A stretch of 64,000 nt of DNA from Massilia aurea (GCF_024753205.1 NZ_JANUGZ010000003.1:310001-374000); one strand, 5' to 3'. Shown: positions 36,309 to 46,204, counted from the stretch's first letter. Numbers and translations are program-made. The notes: generated from the letters alone by a model not told the origin.

Positions 36309-36345
36309 AAAAAAGGCCACATGCGCTGACGCGACATGTGGCCTT
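36309..36345 (-). terminator. intrinsic terminator of galactose operon
   Basis: An 11-bp stem (36313-36323 with 36335-36345) is followed, on the minus strand, by six T (36309-36314). It lies about 65 bases beyond the stop of the GH2 gene, the last gene of the gal operon. Confidence 0.85.
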
Positions 36346-36409
36346 GTGCTTACCGCATTACCTGAATATCCCGGTGGACAGGCCATACCGGCCTGCCCTG
36401 CCTGCGACA

Positions 36410-38221
36410 TTACGGCGTGCCAGGATCCTTTCCCTCTTCCAGCGCACGCTGGAACAGCGGAATATTGCGCGTGGCGGCGCTGATCACATCCAGCGGCAGT
36501 TTCGGTGAGCGATCGGCATTCAGCAAGCCATTGGCCTCCTGGAACGTGTCCGTGAACTGCGTGTAGCAGAAACCACTGAACATGAACGTCTCGTTCACTA
36601 CCTGCAGCAGGCGCCGATACTGCTTCAGATAGCTTTCAGCCGTGTGCGCGCGGCTGTAGCCCCACGTGGTTTCGTCGGGATTGGGCGTCTGCTTCGGATC
36701 GTAGGCGATGCCGCCGAATTCCGTCAGCACGATCGGCTGGCCGCGATGCGGGAAGCCATCGAGCGTCAGGATACGGCCACCGGGGCGGCGCTGATCGAAC
36801 AGCGTGCGCACCGGGTCGGTGACGGCGTAGCGCGCCAGCACCTTCTCGGGATCGCTGTCGTAGTCGTGAATGCCCAGGATATCGGTGGCCGACGCTTCCC
36901 AGCCATCGTTGCCGATCACGGGACGGGTCGAGTCGAGCGTGCGCGTCAGGTGGTACAGGGCCTCGACGGCATTGCGATGCGCTTGCGTGAGCGTCAGGTT
37001 CGGCACGCCCCACGACTCGTTGAAAGCCACCCAGACGATGATGCACGGGTGGCTGTAGTCGCGCTCGATCGCCTCGGTCCATTCCTTGACCATGCGCGTG
37101 ATGGCGCGCGGGCTGAAGCGGTAGGCCGATGGCATTTCCTCCCACACCATCAGGCCCAGCTTGTCGGCCCAGTACAAAAAGCGCGGGTCCTCGATCTTCT
37201 GGTGCTTGCGCACGCCGTTGAAGCCCATCAGCTTGGCCAGCTCGACGTCGCGCTTCAGGTGGCCGTCGGACGGGGCCGTCATGAACGATTCCGGCCAGTA
37301 GCCCTGGTCCAGCACCAGGCGCAGCTGGTACGGGCGACCATTAAGCATGAAGCGGTCGCGGTTGATCGACACCGAGCGTAGCGCCGTGTACGAGCGGATG
37401 CGGTCCAGCACGACGTCGCCTGCGCGCAGGGTCACTTCGGCATCGAGCAGAGTCGGGCGTTCCGGGCTCCACAGGATCTCATTGCGCGAATCGTCGATGC
37501 CCGGATCGGACAGCGCGATCTTGCGGTTCGCTTCGCCGCCCAGCAGCTTGTAGTAATCGTCGGCCAGGAGCTGGTCGCCGTGCCAGATCTTGACTTCGAC
37601 AAACAGCTCTTCCTGGATATCGCCGGTGGCGAATACTTCGCAGCCGATTTCATAGGTCTCGAACACGGGCGTCCAGCGCAGCTTCTGGATATACGTTGGC
37701 GAGACTTGCTCCAGCCAGACCGTCTGCCAGATGCCGGTGGTGCGCGGGTACCAGATCGAGTGCGCCTCGAGCAGCCAGTCCTGCTTGCCGCGCGGTTTGG
37801 CCAGGTCGGCCGGATCATCTTCGACCCAGACCGTGACGACCTGCTTGCCACCCGCGTTCAGGGTGCCGGAAATATCGGCCGAGAATGGCGTGTGACCGCC
37901 TTCGTGCTCGACGACCAGCTGGCCATTGACCCACACGCGTGCACTGTAGTCGACCGCGCCGAAGTGCAGGATCGTGCGCCCATCCATGGGCATCACCTCG
38001 AATTCGCGCTGGTACCACACAAAGCGGTGAAAGCCCGTGTCTTCGATGCCGCTCATCGCGGTTTCCGGCGCAAACGGCACGGTGATCTCGTGCGTCCATT
38101 CCTTCACGTCCGACGGCAGCGTGTAGTGCCCTTCGTCGTCAAAGCAGAACTGCCACGTGCCGTTCAGGTTCTGCCACTGGTCGCGCACCAGTTGCGGACG
38201 CGGATATTCAAACTGATTCAT
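36410..38221 (-). CDS. glycoside hydrolase family 2 protein (beta-galactosidase/beta-glucuronidase-like)
   Basis: The 603-residue protein has the GH2 order: sugar-binding jelly roll (about 1-180, LNGTWQFCFDDEGHY), immunoglobulin-like domain, and TIM barrel. Predicted acid/base Glu is in WVAFNESWG and the nucleophile Glu in VLTEFGGIAYD. No signal peptide is seen, so it is cytoplasmic. With galK and galT in the same operon, a beta-galactosidase role is likely. It overlaps galK by 14 bases. Exact substrate is inferred only from context. Confidence 0.9.
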   Translation of the reverse strand: MNQFEYPRPQLVRDQWQNLNGTWQFCFDDEGHYTLPSDVKEWTHEITVPFAPETAMSGIEDTGFHRFVWYQREFEVMPMDGRTILHFGAVDYSARVWVNGQLVVEHEGGHTPFSADISGTLNAGGKQVVTVWVEDDPADLAKPRGKQDWLLEAHSIWYPRTTGIWQTVWLEQVSPTYIQKLRWTPVFETYEIGCEVFATGDIQEELFVEVKIWHGDQLLADDYYKLLGGEANRKIALSDPGIDDSRNEILWSPERPTLLDAEVTLRAGDVVLDRIRSYTALRSVSINRDRFMLNGRPYQLRLVLDQGYWPESFMTAPSDGHLKRDVELAKLMGFNGVRKHQKIEDPRFLYWADKLGLMVWEEMPSAYRFSPRAITRMVKEWTEAIERDYSHPCIIVWVAFNESWGVPNLTLTQAHRNAVEALYHLTRTLDSTRPVIGNDGWEASATDILGIHDYDSDPEKVLARYAVTDPVRTLFDQRRPGGRILTLDGFPHRGQPIVLTEFGGIAYDPKQTPNPDETTWGYSRAHTAESYLKQYRRLLQVVNETFMFSGFCYTQFTDTFQEANGLLNADRSPKLPLDVISAATRNIPLFQRALEEGKDPGTP

Positions 38222-39323
38222 TCTTGTCCTTTCTGTCAGTTGGCACCGGAATCAGGATGCGTCCCTGGACGTCATTGCCTGGTCCATGATGGTCGTGATA
38301 CGCCGCCAGCGCGGTGGCGGCTGCTTCTTGCGCCTGCCCCGTGCGGCACAGGGCGACGCAGGCGCCGCCGAAGCCGGCGCCGGTCAGGCGCGCGCCCAGT
38401 ACGCCGGGCGCGGCGCGCAGCGCCTCGCACAAGACGTCGAGCGCGCGGATCGAGACTTCGTAATCGTCACGCAGGCTCGCATGCGATGCGTTCATCAGTT
38501 CGCCGAAGCGTTCGGCGTCGACACCCTTGGCGGCCTCGAGCACGCGCAGATTTTCGTGCACCACGTGGCGGGCCCGTTCGCGCAGCGGCGACGGCAGCGT
38601 CTCGACCGATGCAGGGTCGACCACATCGCGCAGCGCCGTCACGCCCAGGATGCGCGAGGCTTCTTCGCATTCGGCGCGGCGTTCGTTGTACTTGCTGGCG
38701 GCCAGCGTGCGCGCCACGCCCGAATCGATCACGATCAGTTCAGTGTCCGGCGGCAGTGCCGACAGATGATGTTCGAGCGTGCGCGCGTCGATGAACAGCA
38801 TATTGGTTTCATCGGCCAGGCTCGAGGCCATCTGGTCCATGATCCCGCAGTTCACGTGCGCGTATTCGATTTCGGCGCGCTGGGCGATGCGCGCCAGCTT
38901 AACGTCGTCGAGCTCGAACCCCAGCAGCGCGCGCATGGCGCGCAGCGTGGCCACTTCGAGCGCGGCCGACGACGACAGGCCCGAACCGACCGGCAGATCG
39001 GTCTCGACATACACGCGCAGCGGCGGCACCTCGATACCCTCGGCCTGCACGAGGCGGATGCAGCCCTCGATATAGCTGCCGAAGCCCTGCGGCGCGCTGC
39101 TGTCCTTCGCGAACGTCACCGTCGCGTCGAAGTTGGGCGAGTAAAAATGGAAATGGTCGTCGCCGCTGCGGCTCATAGCCACCAGCGTGCGCTGGGGCGT
39201 GGCCACCGGCAGCATGAAGCCGTCGTTGTAGTCGGTGTGCTCGCCCAGCAGGTTCACGCGCCCCGGGGCCGAGGCATTCACCTCGGGGGCGCCGCCAAAG
39301 AAGGTATCGGTCGTGATGGTCAT
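38208..39323 (-). CDS. galK: galactokinase
   Basis: The 371-residue GHMP kinase phosphorylates galactose to galactose-1-phosphate, the entry step of the Leloir pathway. It has the galactokinase signature APGRVNLLGEHTDYNDGFML near the N-terminus and the ATP-binding loop PVGSGLSSSAALEVA. The C-terminal GARLTGAGFGGACVALCR is the third GHMP motif. Length is normal. Its ATG overlaps the upstream gene's stop by four bases. Confidence 0.96.
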   Translation of the reverse strand: MTITTDTFFGGAPEVNASAPGRVNLLGEHTDYNDGFMLPVATPQRTLVAMSRSGDDHFHFYSPNFDATVTFAKDSSAPQGFGSYIEGCIRLVQAEGIEVPPLRVYVETDLPVGSGLSSSAALEVATLRAMRALLGFELDDVKLARIAQRAEIEYAHVNCGIMDQMASSLADETNMLFIDARTLEHHLSALPPDTELIVIDSGVARTLAASKYNERRAECEEASRILGVTALRDVVDPASVETLPSPLRERARHVVHENLRVLEAAKGVDAERFGELMNASHASLRDDYEVSIRALDVLCEALRAAPGVLGARLTGAGFGGACVALCRTGQAQEAAATALAAYHDHHGPGNDVQGRILIPVPTDRKDKNESV

Positions 39324-40423
39324 GCGTCCACCTCCAGCCAGAGCGGCCGCTGACGGCCTTGGATATCCACCGACGGCCAGGCCGGGTCGAAGGTCAGGTT
39401 TTCGAGTCCGTCGGGGCCGAGCAAAAATGTATCTTCGATCTTCATACCGTTATAACTTGGATTGAACGCAAATGCCATGCCCTGTTCGAGCTGCGTGGCC
39501 GTGCTGGGGGTGGCCACGATCTCGCGCGCCAGGTAGCCGGTGATGCCGCCCTGGTGGTGTTCGCGGATCGCATCCTCGACGTCGGCGTGGTGATAGGCCT
39601 GGGCCAGTGCGTGGTACACCGACGACAGCGATTTGCCCGGCGCCACGGCCGCCAGGCCGGTGGCCTCGACTGCCATCAGCGCGCGCTGGGCAATTGGCGC
39701 CGAACCTGTACCGCCAAAGCTCACGAAGCGCGTCAGGTTGGCGTACAAACCATGGCGGCGCGCGCAGAACACGAGCATGGCGCGCTCGCCGATCGGCTCG
39801 TGCGACGGCGTGGCGTGGCGAAACAGCGGCAAGCGCCGCGCACCGGCCACCAGCACCAGGGCCGGATGAATGCCGCGGCGCCACAGCGCGTCGGCGCCCG
39901 CGCCGGCCAGCTGCTGCTCGGTCCAGTCGGGCCGGGCGCGGTGCAATACTTCGGTCATTGCTTCGGCGGCTTCGCGTCCCAGCAGGCGGTAGCGCGCCTG
40001 CTCGGCGTCGCCCAGCACCAGCTTGCGCTGACGGAGCGGCAGCGGCAACGGCAGTTCGTCGGCCTGTGGGCGGTCCGACAGCACCGGCCGGCCCTCGGCT
40101 GCAGCCAGCACGAAATGCTCGCGCAGCTCGGGTTCGGCCCATGGTTCGATATGAAAGCTGAATCCGGCCGGCACTTCTTCGAGGCGCAGGCGCTCGCCTT
40201 CGATCTGGTCGGTCAGCACGCAGGCGTCGCCCGCCGTGACCAGCACTTCGGCAATGCCCGTGTCGGTGGTGTGCAGTACGGCGCTCGAGCCGCCCGCCGT
40301 GATCCACGCGAACCAGTCGGTGCCGCGCAGGCGCACGGCGCCGGCGCCGCTAGTGGCAAGGGTGGCGCGCAGCAGCGCGAGTTTATCGGCGACCTCCTGG
40401 GCGCGCATATCGATGTCCGTCAT
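39320..40423 (-). CDS. M24 (creatinase/prolidase-fold) protein lacking most metal ligands
   Basis: The 367-residue protein shows the M24 plan: a creatinase-type N-terminal domain (to about 135) and a pita-bread domain. Ligand positions have diverged: VFCARRHGLYANLTRF (C220, N229) replaces the two Asp, GGITGY (292-297) replaces the GHG His, and FNPS (about 320-323) replaces the E-P-G Glu. Only E330 (GMKIEDTFLL) remains of the five. It is probably not a metallopeptidase. It sits between galT and galK with four-base overlaps on both sides, so it is translated with the galactose enzymes. Function unknown. Confidence 0.8.
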   Translation of the reverse strand: MTDIDMRAQEVADKLALLRATLATSGAGAVRLRGTDWFAWITAGGSSAVLHTTDTGIAEVLVTAGDACVLTDQIEGERLRLEEVPAGFSFHIEPWAEPELREHFVLAAAEGRPVLSDRPQADELPLPLPLRQRKLVLGDAEQARYRLLGREAAEAMTEVLHRARPDWTEQQLAGAGADALWRRGIHPALVLVAGARRLPLFRHATPSHEPIGERAMLVFCARRHGLYANLTRFVSFGGTGSAPIAQRALMAVEATGLAAVAPGKSLSSVYHALAQAYHHADVEDAIREHHQGGITGYLAREIVATPSTATQLEQGMAFAFNPSYNGMKIEDTFLLGPDGLENLTFDPAWPSVDIQGRQRPLWLEVDA

Positions 40424-41514
40424 GCGCCCTCCTCCAGGTCGATCTCGACCTGCTGCAATTCATACGCGGTAGTTTCGGGCAGCACGTCCATCGCGAACAT
40501 GCCGGCGGCCAGCTCGGTGCCGGCCAGGTATTTCAGGCGGTCGCGCGTGCGGTATGGCGGATAGAACTGGGCGTGCAACTGCGTCTCGGGATGCTCGGCG
40601 CCGTCGGTCGGCGCCTGGTACCACGCCATCAGGTACGGGAACGGGCGGTTCCACAGCGTCTCGTACTTGAGCAGCACGGTCTTGAGCGCGCGCGCCAGCG
40701 AATCGCGCTGCGGCGGCGTGAGCGCTGCGAAATCCTTGCATGGCGCGGTCGGCATCACCCAGACCTCGTACGGATAACGCGCGCAGGCTGGCACGAAGGC
40801 AATCGCGAAATCGTCTTGATACAGCACGCGCTTGCCATCGGCCGCTTCGTCGCGCGCCATGTCGCACAGCATGCTCGCGCCGTGCTGCTGATAGTACTCG
40901 CGCTCTTGCGCGAGCATGCGCGCCGGGACCGACGGCACGAACGGGTACGAGTAGATCTGGCCGTGCGGATGGTGCAGCGTCACGCCCACTTCGGCGCCGC
41001 GGTTCTCGAACGGCAGCACGTACTGGATGTGCGGGAGGCTGCCCACGCGCGTGGTGCGATCACCCCACACCTGCAGCAAGAGCGCGATGCGCGACAGCGG
41101 CAAGTGGGCCAGCGCCGTGTTCGGATCCTGCGTGAACACGACCACTTCGCACTGGCCATTGGCCGGGGCGGTCTGCACCGTCACCGACGGCGGATCGTGC
41201 GATTCGAGCGCCAGCGACGGAAAGCGGTTGTCGAACACGGCGATCTCGTAGTCGCCAGCCGGCATCTCGGTGGGATTGGCAGGGTCGATCGTCGGCGCCA
41301 GCGGGTTGTATTGGGGCGGCGGCTGATACGTGCGGTTCTGGCGGAACGCAGCATAGGTCACCCACTCGCCGCGCAGCGGATGCCAGCGCAGGTGCGGGTT
41401 GGCGAGCTGGGGCTCCGGAAACGGGCTGGGTGCGACGAGGCCATCGGGGATGGGCCGGTTGCTGTAAAGGGTAAGGTTGCGTCCGTCCGGTTTTCTGAGT
41501 TCTTTACTGTGCAT
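40420..41514 (-). CDS. galT: galactose-1-phosphate uridylyltransferase
   Basis: The 364-residue protein swaps UMP between UDP-glucose and galactose-1-phosphate. It has the HIT-type active site GVTLHHPHGQIYSYPFVP (His-x-His nucleophile block) and an upstream metal-site segment (LRWHPLRGEWVTYA). It is the first gene of galT, M24-like, galK, GH2. I chose the ATG giving MHSKELRKPDGR at 41514 over an upstream GTG/ATG extension. Four-base overlap links it to the next gene. galE is not in the window. Confidence 0.95.
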   Translation of the reverse strand: MHSKELRKPDGRNLTLYSNRPIPDGLVAPSPFPEPQLANPHLRWHPLRGEWVTYAAFRQNRTYQPPPQYNPLAPTIDPANPTEMPAGDYEIAVFDNRFPSLALESHDPPSVTVQTAPANGQCEVVVFTQDPNTALAHLPLSRIALLLQVWGDRTTRVGSLPHIQYVLPFENRGAEVGVTLHHPHGQIYSYPFVPSVPARMLAQEREYYQQHGASMLCDMARDEAADGKRVLYQDDFAIAFVPACARYPYEVWVMPTAPCKDFAALTPPQRDSLARALKTVLLKYETLWNRPFPYLMAWYQAPTDGAEHPETQLHAQFYPPYRTRDRLKYLAGTELAAGMFAMDVLPETTAYELQQVEIDLEEGA

Positions 41515-41878
41515 GGCAATCAATAAGGTTCGGTCACATCCGGCGCGAACGCGCACGCCAACATCGACGCATTGGCGCGCTCGCGGCTGCAGGAGCTTGG
41601 CTCCAAGCCGATCCTATCATGCTGTATTTGCCACATTTTCTGCCAAGAACTTGGTACTTTTCCAGGCGACAATACTGTGGCTGTATCAAGACGATACCGC
41701 CCTTGGCATACAACGATGATTCACAAGGGAGAGCACCCTTGGGAGCACTCAATGGCAGAGATATTGTAGTCCGGCGCCTACGCAAAAATTAGAAGTTTTT
41801 ACACTACCTGGCAAGAAGCAGCCCTACAGGTCAGCCGTGTCAAGTTCCAGCGTTTCTGCAGGACTAAAGGGCACTTGC
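41515..41878. other. 364-base region upstream of gal operon
   Basis: It holds the probable gal promoter and the end of the M20 peptidase transcript. No gene is seen. It contains CCAAGAACTTGG (41643-41654), GTATC-N5-GATAC (41683-41697) and CAAGGG-N6-CCCTTG (41724-41741), any of which could be a regulator site or hairpin. No regulator gene is nearby. Confidence 0.5.
41643..41697. promoter_or_regulatory. two inverted repeats, candidate operator region of gal operon
   Basis: CCAAG-AA-CTTGG at 41643-41654 and GTATC-AAGAC-GATAC at 41683-41697 are short symmetrical elements 29 bases apart. They are 129 to 183 bases upstream of the galT start. Sizes fit dimeric repressor sites. Family of the regulator is unknown. 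Confidence 0.3.
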
Positions 41879-43417
41879 TCAGCGCGCCAGATCGACCAGC
41901 ACCGACGTGTACATCTGCAGGTTCAGCAGCAGCTGCCTGGTCGTGATGAACTCGTGCTCCGAATGCCCGGAATATTTCTGGCCCGGCATCGACGGCCCGA
42001 AGCTGACAGCATTCGGGAACAGGCGCGAGTTGGTCCCGCCGCCGATGGCGACCGGCTTCGCATCCTTCATGCCGGTGAAATAGGCAAAGGTCGCCAGCAG
42101 CGTCGGCACCTGCGGTGCGTCGTTCAACACCCACGGGTCGCGTACGCCGACCTTGATGTTGGTGAGCGGGACCTGGCGCGCCTGCCACTGGCTCAGTGCG
42201 GCGTTGATTTCATCGGTCAGTTGCGTGCCCGTCTTGCCTTGCGGGCGGCGCACATTGATCGCCACTTCGATGCCGTCGTCCAGCTGGCGAATCACGGTCG
42301 GCTTGAACGTCAGCGGGCCCATGAACTTGTCGCGGTAGGCGATGTTGCCGGCGCCGCTGCCAAACTTCTCGCCGTAGTAGCCCGTCCCCACCATCTCGTT
42401 GAGGTAGTTGACGACGCCGCCGGCGGTCGTATTGGCCCACGGCCGCACGGCCAGTGCATCGGCCAGCATGCTCACCGCGTTCACGCCTTCCTGCGGCTTG
42501 GACGAGTGGGCCGACAACCCCTTGGCGCGCACTGCCAGATCCTTGCCCTGCCACGTGTAGGTGTAGGTCATGCCCTCGTGCTGCGCGCCGCGCGCGCGGA
42601 TCTGCCCCTCGATCTGCGGCGTCGCGTTGGCCACCAGCGCTTCGGCGTCTTCCGGAATCTGCGTGTTGAACGAGCCGCCCCCGAACGCGGCGATGTAGGC
42701 GTCGCCCTCCACGGGCGCCTGTGCGCCGGCCTTCGGCACCGTCACGGCCACGAGGCCGCCGCCCTTCTCCGCCGTCACCACCGGATACTCGGCGTCGAGC
42801 GTGATGCTCATCTGCGGCGGCATGTGCGTCTTGAGGAATTCGGTCAGCGGGCCCCAGTCGGATTCCTCACCCATGTACACGTACAGCTCGATGCGCTTGG
42901 TGAGCGGAATCTGGCGGTCGCGGATCGTCTTCATCGCATACAGCGCGGTGGCGATCGGGCCCTTGTCATCCTCGGCGCCGCGCGCGATCAGCTTGCCCGG
43001 CTCGCTCGTGCGGTCCAGCACGAACGGCGACTTCTTCCACTTGGTCGGGTCCACTGGCTGCACATCGCCATGCGTGACGATGCCGACGCGCTCTGTTCCC
43101 TTGCCCAAACCGATGACGACCGTCCAGCCGTAATCGGTGTAGTCGAGGCCCATGCGCTCGGCTTCTGCCTTGAGCGTGGCCTTGAACGCGGCATGCACCG
43201 GGTTCTGGTCCGACGGGTAGCGCGGATCGGCCACCGTGTTGAAGCTCACCAGCTTGGCCAGCGTGTCGACGACGTCGTTGCGGTAGGTGGCCACCGCGTA
43301 CTTGGCAGCGCTGACGGCGGCCTCGCTGGGCGCCGCAGCCGAGGATGCAGCAGGTGCGGCCGCCAGGAAAGTGGATGAGGCCAGCAACAGGCTGGCAATG
43401 CAGGTGTTCTTGTACAT
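41879..43417 (-). CDS. secreted M20-family dipeptidase
   Basis: The 512-residue protein has a signal peptide (MYKNTCIASLLLASSTFLAA). M20 metallopeptidase motifs follow: THGDVQPVDPTKWK (first metal ligands), GAEDDKGPIAT, and the catalytic Glu pair in MGEESDWGPL. A dimerisation domain sits in the middle. The C-terminal His is in SGHSEHEFIT. This is the PepV/dipeptidase-like M20 plan, acting in the periplasm on peptides. The ATG at 43417 was chosen because it opens the signal peptide. It lies upstream of, and on the same strand as, the gal operon. Confidence 0.88.
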   Translation of the reverse strand: MYKNTCIASLLLASSTFLAAAPAASSAAAPSEAAVSAAKYAVATYRNDVVDTLAKLVSFNTVADPRYPSDQNPVHAAFKATLKAEAERMGLDYTDYGWTVVIGLGKGTERVGIVTHGDVQPVDPTKWKKSPFVLDRTSEPGKLIARGAEDDKGPIATALYAMKTIRDRQIPLTKRIELYVYMGEESDWGPLTEFLKTHMPPQMSITLDAEYPVVTAEKGGGLVAVTVPKAGAQAPVEGDAYIAAFGGGSFNTQIPEDAEALVANATPQIEGQIRARGAQHEGMTYTYTWQGKDLAVRAKGLSAHSSKPQEGVNAVSMLADALAVRPWANTTAGGVVNYLNEMVGTGYYGEKFGSGAGNIAYRDKFMGPLTFKPTVIRQLDDGIEVAINVRRPQGKTGTQLTDEINAALSQWQARQVPLTNIKVGVRDPWVLNDAPQVPTLLATFAYFTGMKDAKPVAIGGGTNSRLFPNAVSFGPSMPGQKYSGHSEHEFITTRQLLLNLQMYTSVLVDLAR

Positions 43418-43542
43418 ACGGGGCCGATCTCCAAGGGTTGCAGACACGCAAACGTCCAGCATAGCGCCTTCGGTCACCGCTGTGAACGTCATGGCCAGTT
43501 TCAGCGTATCGTTACGCATCCTGACTAAACGGCATCCACACC

Positions 43543-44409
43543 ATGACTGACAAGACCTTCCTGCGCACCCACGCCGCGCTGCGTGACGACATCGGCGACC
43601 TGCTCACGCAGCGCCCTGTGCCTTCGCCCCAGCTCGACCAGATCGATCCTTTTCTGTTTTTGAATCATCATGGTCCGCAAACCTATGGCCCGCACAACCG
43701 CGGCCTGCCATTTGGCCCGCATCCGCACCGGGGCTTCGAAACCGTCACCTTCATCGTCGAAGGCATGCTGGCCCACCGCGACAGCGCCGGCCATGAGAGC
43801 GTGATCCATGCCGGCGGCATCCAGTGGATGACGGCCGGCAGCGGCATCGTGCACGCCGAGGTCTCGCCGCGCGCGTTTCTCGACACCGGCGGCCCGCTCG
43901 AGATCCTGCAGTTGTGGGTGAATCTGCCGTCGCGCCTGAAGATGACGACGCCCGCCTATACGGGCGTGCAGCAGGACCGCATTCCTGCGTTATCGCTCGA
44001 CGACGGCAAGGTCACGCTGAACCTGATCGCGGGCGAATGGGACGGCAGCACGGGCCCGGTGCAGTCGCTGACCGGCGTGTTCATGAGCACTGTCGCGATG
44101 CAGGCCGGTGGCCGGCTGCGCATCACCGGCCTGCAAGGTCGCAACGTGCTGCTGTATGTGGTGCGTGGACGCATCGGCGTGGGTCACCACGGCGATCTCG
44201 CCAGCGCTTACCAACTGGTGGAGCTGAGCACGGAGGGCGACACGCTCGAAATCGTCGCCGAGTCCGGCTCGCTGCTGCTGTTCGGTCATGCCGATCCGAT
44301 CGGCGAACCGGTCGTCTCGCACGGGCCCTTCGTCATGAACACCCGCGATGAAATTGCGCAGGCGATCACCGACTACCAGGCCGGCCGCTTCGGCTCAACG
44401 CTGGCTTGA
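43543..44409 (+). CDS. pirin-family protein
   Basis: The 288-residue protein has two cupin-like domains. The metal-binding block PFGPHPHRGFETVTFIVEG is followed by HRDSAGHES and the later IVHAEVSP, matching the His/His/His/Glu site of pirins (YhhW-like quercetinase or redox regulators). The reading frame is standard length. The C-terminal domain ends LLLFGHADPIGEPVVSHGPF. Enzyme activity is not certain. It overlaps the convergent small secreted protein gene by 15 bases. Confidence 0.92.
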   Translation: MTDKTFLRTHAALRDDIGDLLTQRPVPSPQLDQIDPFLFLNHHGPQTYGPHNRGLPFGPHPHRGFETVTFIVEGMLAHRDSAGHESVIHAGGIQWMTAGSGIVHAEVSPRAFLDTGGPLEILQLWVNLPSRLKMTTPAYTGVQQDRIPALSLDDGKVTLNLIAGEWDGSTGPVQSLTGVFMSTVAMQAGGRLRITGLQGRNVLLYVVRGRIGVGHHGDLASAYQLVELSTEGDTLEIVAESGSLLLFGHADPIGEPVVSHGPFVMNTRDEIAQAITDYQAGRFGSTLA

Positions 44410-44778
44410 CGCCAGCACCCGGCCGGCATCGTCCTTCAGGTGCACCGTGTGCGGGAACGGTCCGCCGTCGAAGCGCACGCTCAGGTCGCGGCCGACCGCC
44501 TCGAAACGGTCGCGGCCCACGTGGACGATTTCCTGCGGCCCGTCGCCCAGGTCGGCGTACAGCTTGCGGCTCTTGCCCGTCACGTGCAGCGTGCGCCCGT
44601 CCTCGAGCTTGTAGGCGCCCTGCATGCGCTTGTACATCAGCGGATCGATATAGACCTTTTTTGGCTGCGCGGCCTGCACGTTGACGACGTCAGGGTTGGT
44701 TGCAGTTACCGGCTGGGCGGCGCTGGCCAGCGAGACGACAGCGGCGGCGGCGAACAAGGCGAGGTGGGAGAGGCGCAT
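44395..44778 (-). CDS. small secreted protein of unknown function
   Basis: The 127-residue protein starts MRLSHLALFAAAAVVSLASA, a clear signal peptide. The mature part has VNVQAAQPKKVYIDPLMYKR and LEDGRTLHVTGKSRKLYADL, suggesting a small beta-rich domain, with one GRDRFEAVGRDLSVRF block. I do not recognise the family. It is convergent with the pirin gene and its last codons overlap that gene. The ATG at 44778 is preceded by AGGAA. Confidence 0.7.
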   Translation of the reverse strand: MRLSHLALFAAAAVVSLASAAQPVTATNPDVVNVQAAQPKKVYIDPLMYKRMQGAYKLEDGRTLHVTGKSRKLYADLGDGPQEIVHVGRDRFEAVGRDLSVRFDGGPFPHTVHLKDDAGRVLASSQR

Positions 44779-45038
44779 GATGGAATTCCTTTCAGGTCGG
44801 TGGCGGAGAAGTCCGTGTCGCCAGCGCTTCGTTGCCTGACGATGAAGCCAGTCTAGCGAGCCGCAAAACCCGTTCAAGCACCAGGGGCATCAAGCGCCGG
44901 AAATGCACGACGAAGTGCGCAATCGGCGGGGTGAACGGGAGGTGCATATATGAAAGCGCGCCTTGTTTCAACTGTGTGTCTGCATTGCGTAGGTATGTCG
45001 TACAGTAGGGTTCCTCCAACGCCAATTCGCCCTCTCCC

Positions 45039-46064
45039 ATGCCAGTCATTCCCCTCGCCGCGACCACGCGCGGCTACCCCGACAGCGGTAACGTGATCGA
45101 GAACGTGCACCTTGGATCGGTCGCCGTCGTCGACACGCACGGCCGCCTGTTGTGGTCCGCCGGCGACCCGGATTACCCGACCTTCACGCGCTCGGCGCTC
45201 AAGCCGTTCCAGGCCCTGCCCTTCATCCTGGCCGACGGCCCGGCGCGCTTTGGCCTCTCTGGCGACGAAGTCGCGCTGCTGTGCGCGAGCCACTCGGGCG
45301 AAGACAAGCATCTCGACGGTGTCAGCTCCATCCTCAACAAGATCGGGCTCGATCCCGGCCACCTCGAATGCGGCTGCGCGGTGCCGCTGCACTACGAGTT
45401 CACCGGCCAGAAGCCCCCGGCGGACGCGCACTGGACGCCGCTGCACCACAACTGTTCCGGCAAGCACAGCGGCTTTCTGGCCTGGTGCCGCCTGCACGAT
45501 GCGCCCACCGCGAACTACGTCGACCGCGCGCACCCGCTGCAGCAAGCCGTGCGCAGCACGCTGGCCGACGCCATCGGCATGGCGCCCGAAGCAATGCCAG
45601 TTGGCCTGGATGGCTGTTCCGCGCCCAACTATGCGATGCCGCTCAGTCGCCTGGCGCACCTGTACGCGCGCCTCGCACACGGTCCGCAAGACCCGCAGCT
45701 GGGCAGCGCGATGGGCACGCTGCGCGACGCGATGATCGCCCGCCCCGACCTGGTCTCGGGCGAGGAACGCACCGATCTGCACTGGATGACGGCGGGCGGT
45801 GGCGACTGGGTCACGAAGATCGGCGCCGATGCCGTGCAGGCGATCGGCATCCGCTCGGCCGGGATCGGCATCGCGATCAAGATTACCGATGGCAATGTGC
45901 GCGCGCTGCACCCGACCGTGTACGCGGTGCTCGACCAACTGGGCCTGCTGAACACAGCGCGGCGCGAGCTGCTCGAACGCTATCGCCAGCCTGTCATCAA
46001 GAACGCGCGCGGCGCCGTGGCCGGTGACATCCGTACACTGTTCAAGCTGGCGCGTCAGGCATAA
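45039..46064 (+). CDS. asparaginase, Rhizobium etli AnsA-like (class 3) family
   Basis: The 341-residue protein belongs to the PF06089 asparaginase family, which hydrolyses L-asparagine to aspartate and ammonia. Counterparts of residues known in the R. etli enzyme are present: TRSALKPF with S52 and K55 (Ser-x-x-Lys), the second Ser in [10 protein letters not shown], and a metal site of C139, K142 (NCSGKHSG) and C193 (DGCSAPNY). No signal peptide is seen, so it is cytoplasmic. It is monocistronic. Confidence 0.88.
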   Translation: MPVIPLAATTRGYPDSGNVIENVHLGSVAVVDTHGRLLWSAGDPDYPTFTRSALKPFQALPFILADGPARFGLSGDEVALLCASHSGEDKHLDGVSSILNKIGLDPGHLECGCAVPLHYEFTGQKPPADAHWTPLHHNCSGKHSGFLAWCRLHDAPTANYVDRAHPLQQAVRSTLADAIGMAPEAMPVGLDGCSAPNYAMPLSRLAHLYARLAHGPQDPQLGSAMGTLRDAMIARPDLVSGEERTDLHWMTAGGGDWVTKIGADAVQAIGIRSAGIGIAIKITDGNVRALHPTVYAVLDQLGLLNTARRELLERYRQPVIKNARGAVAGDIRTLFKLARQA

Positions 46065-46072
46065 GCCAGATA

Positions 46073-46097
46073 ACGCCGCAGCCGGCTTGTGCGGCGT
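46073..46097 (+). terminator. hairpin downstream of asparaginase gene
   Basis: ACGCCGCA (46073-46080) pairs with TGCGGCGT (46090-46097) across a nine-base loop. Only short T runs follow, so it is at best a weak terminator. Confidence 0.4.
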
Positions 46098-46204
46098 CAT
46101 TACAACATACTGTCTTCTTGCTATTTCATTTGAAGTTTAAAGGGTTGATACTTGCCGTACGGCATTTCCTCGGCACTCAATCCTTTCTTCAAAGTGATGA
46201 CATC

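Noticed and set aside
33360..36409. Genomic island or mobile element in the AT-richer stretch
   Set aside because: No integrase, transposase, tRNA end or flanking direct repeat is visible; lower GC alone is not enough.
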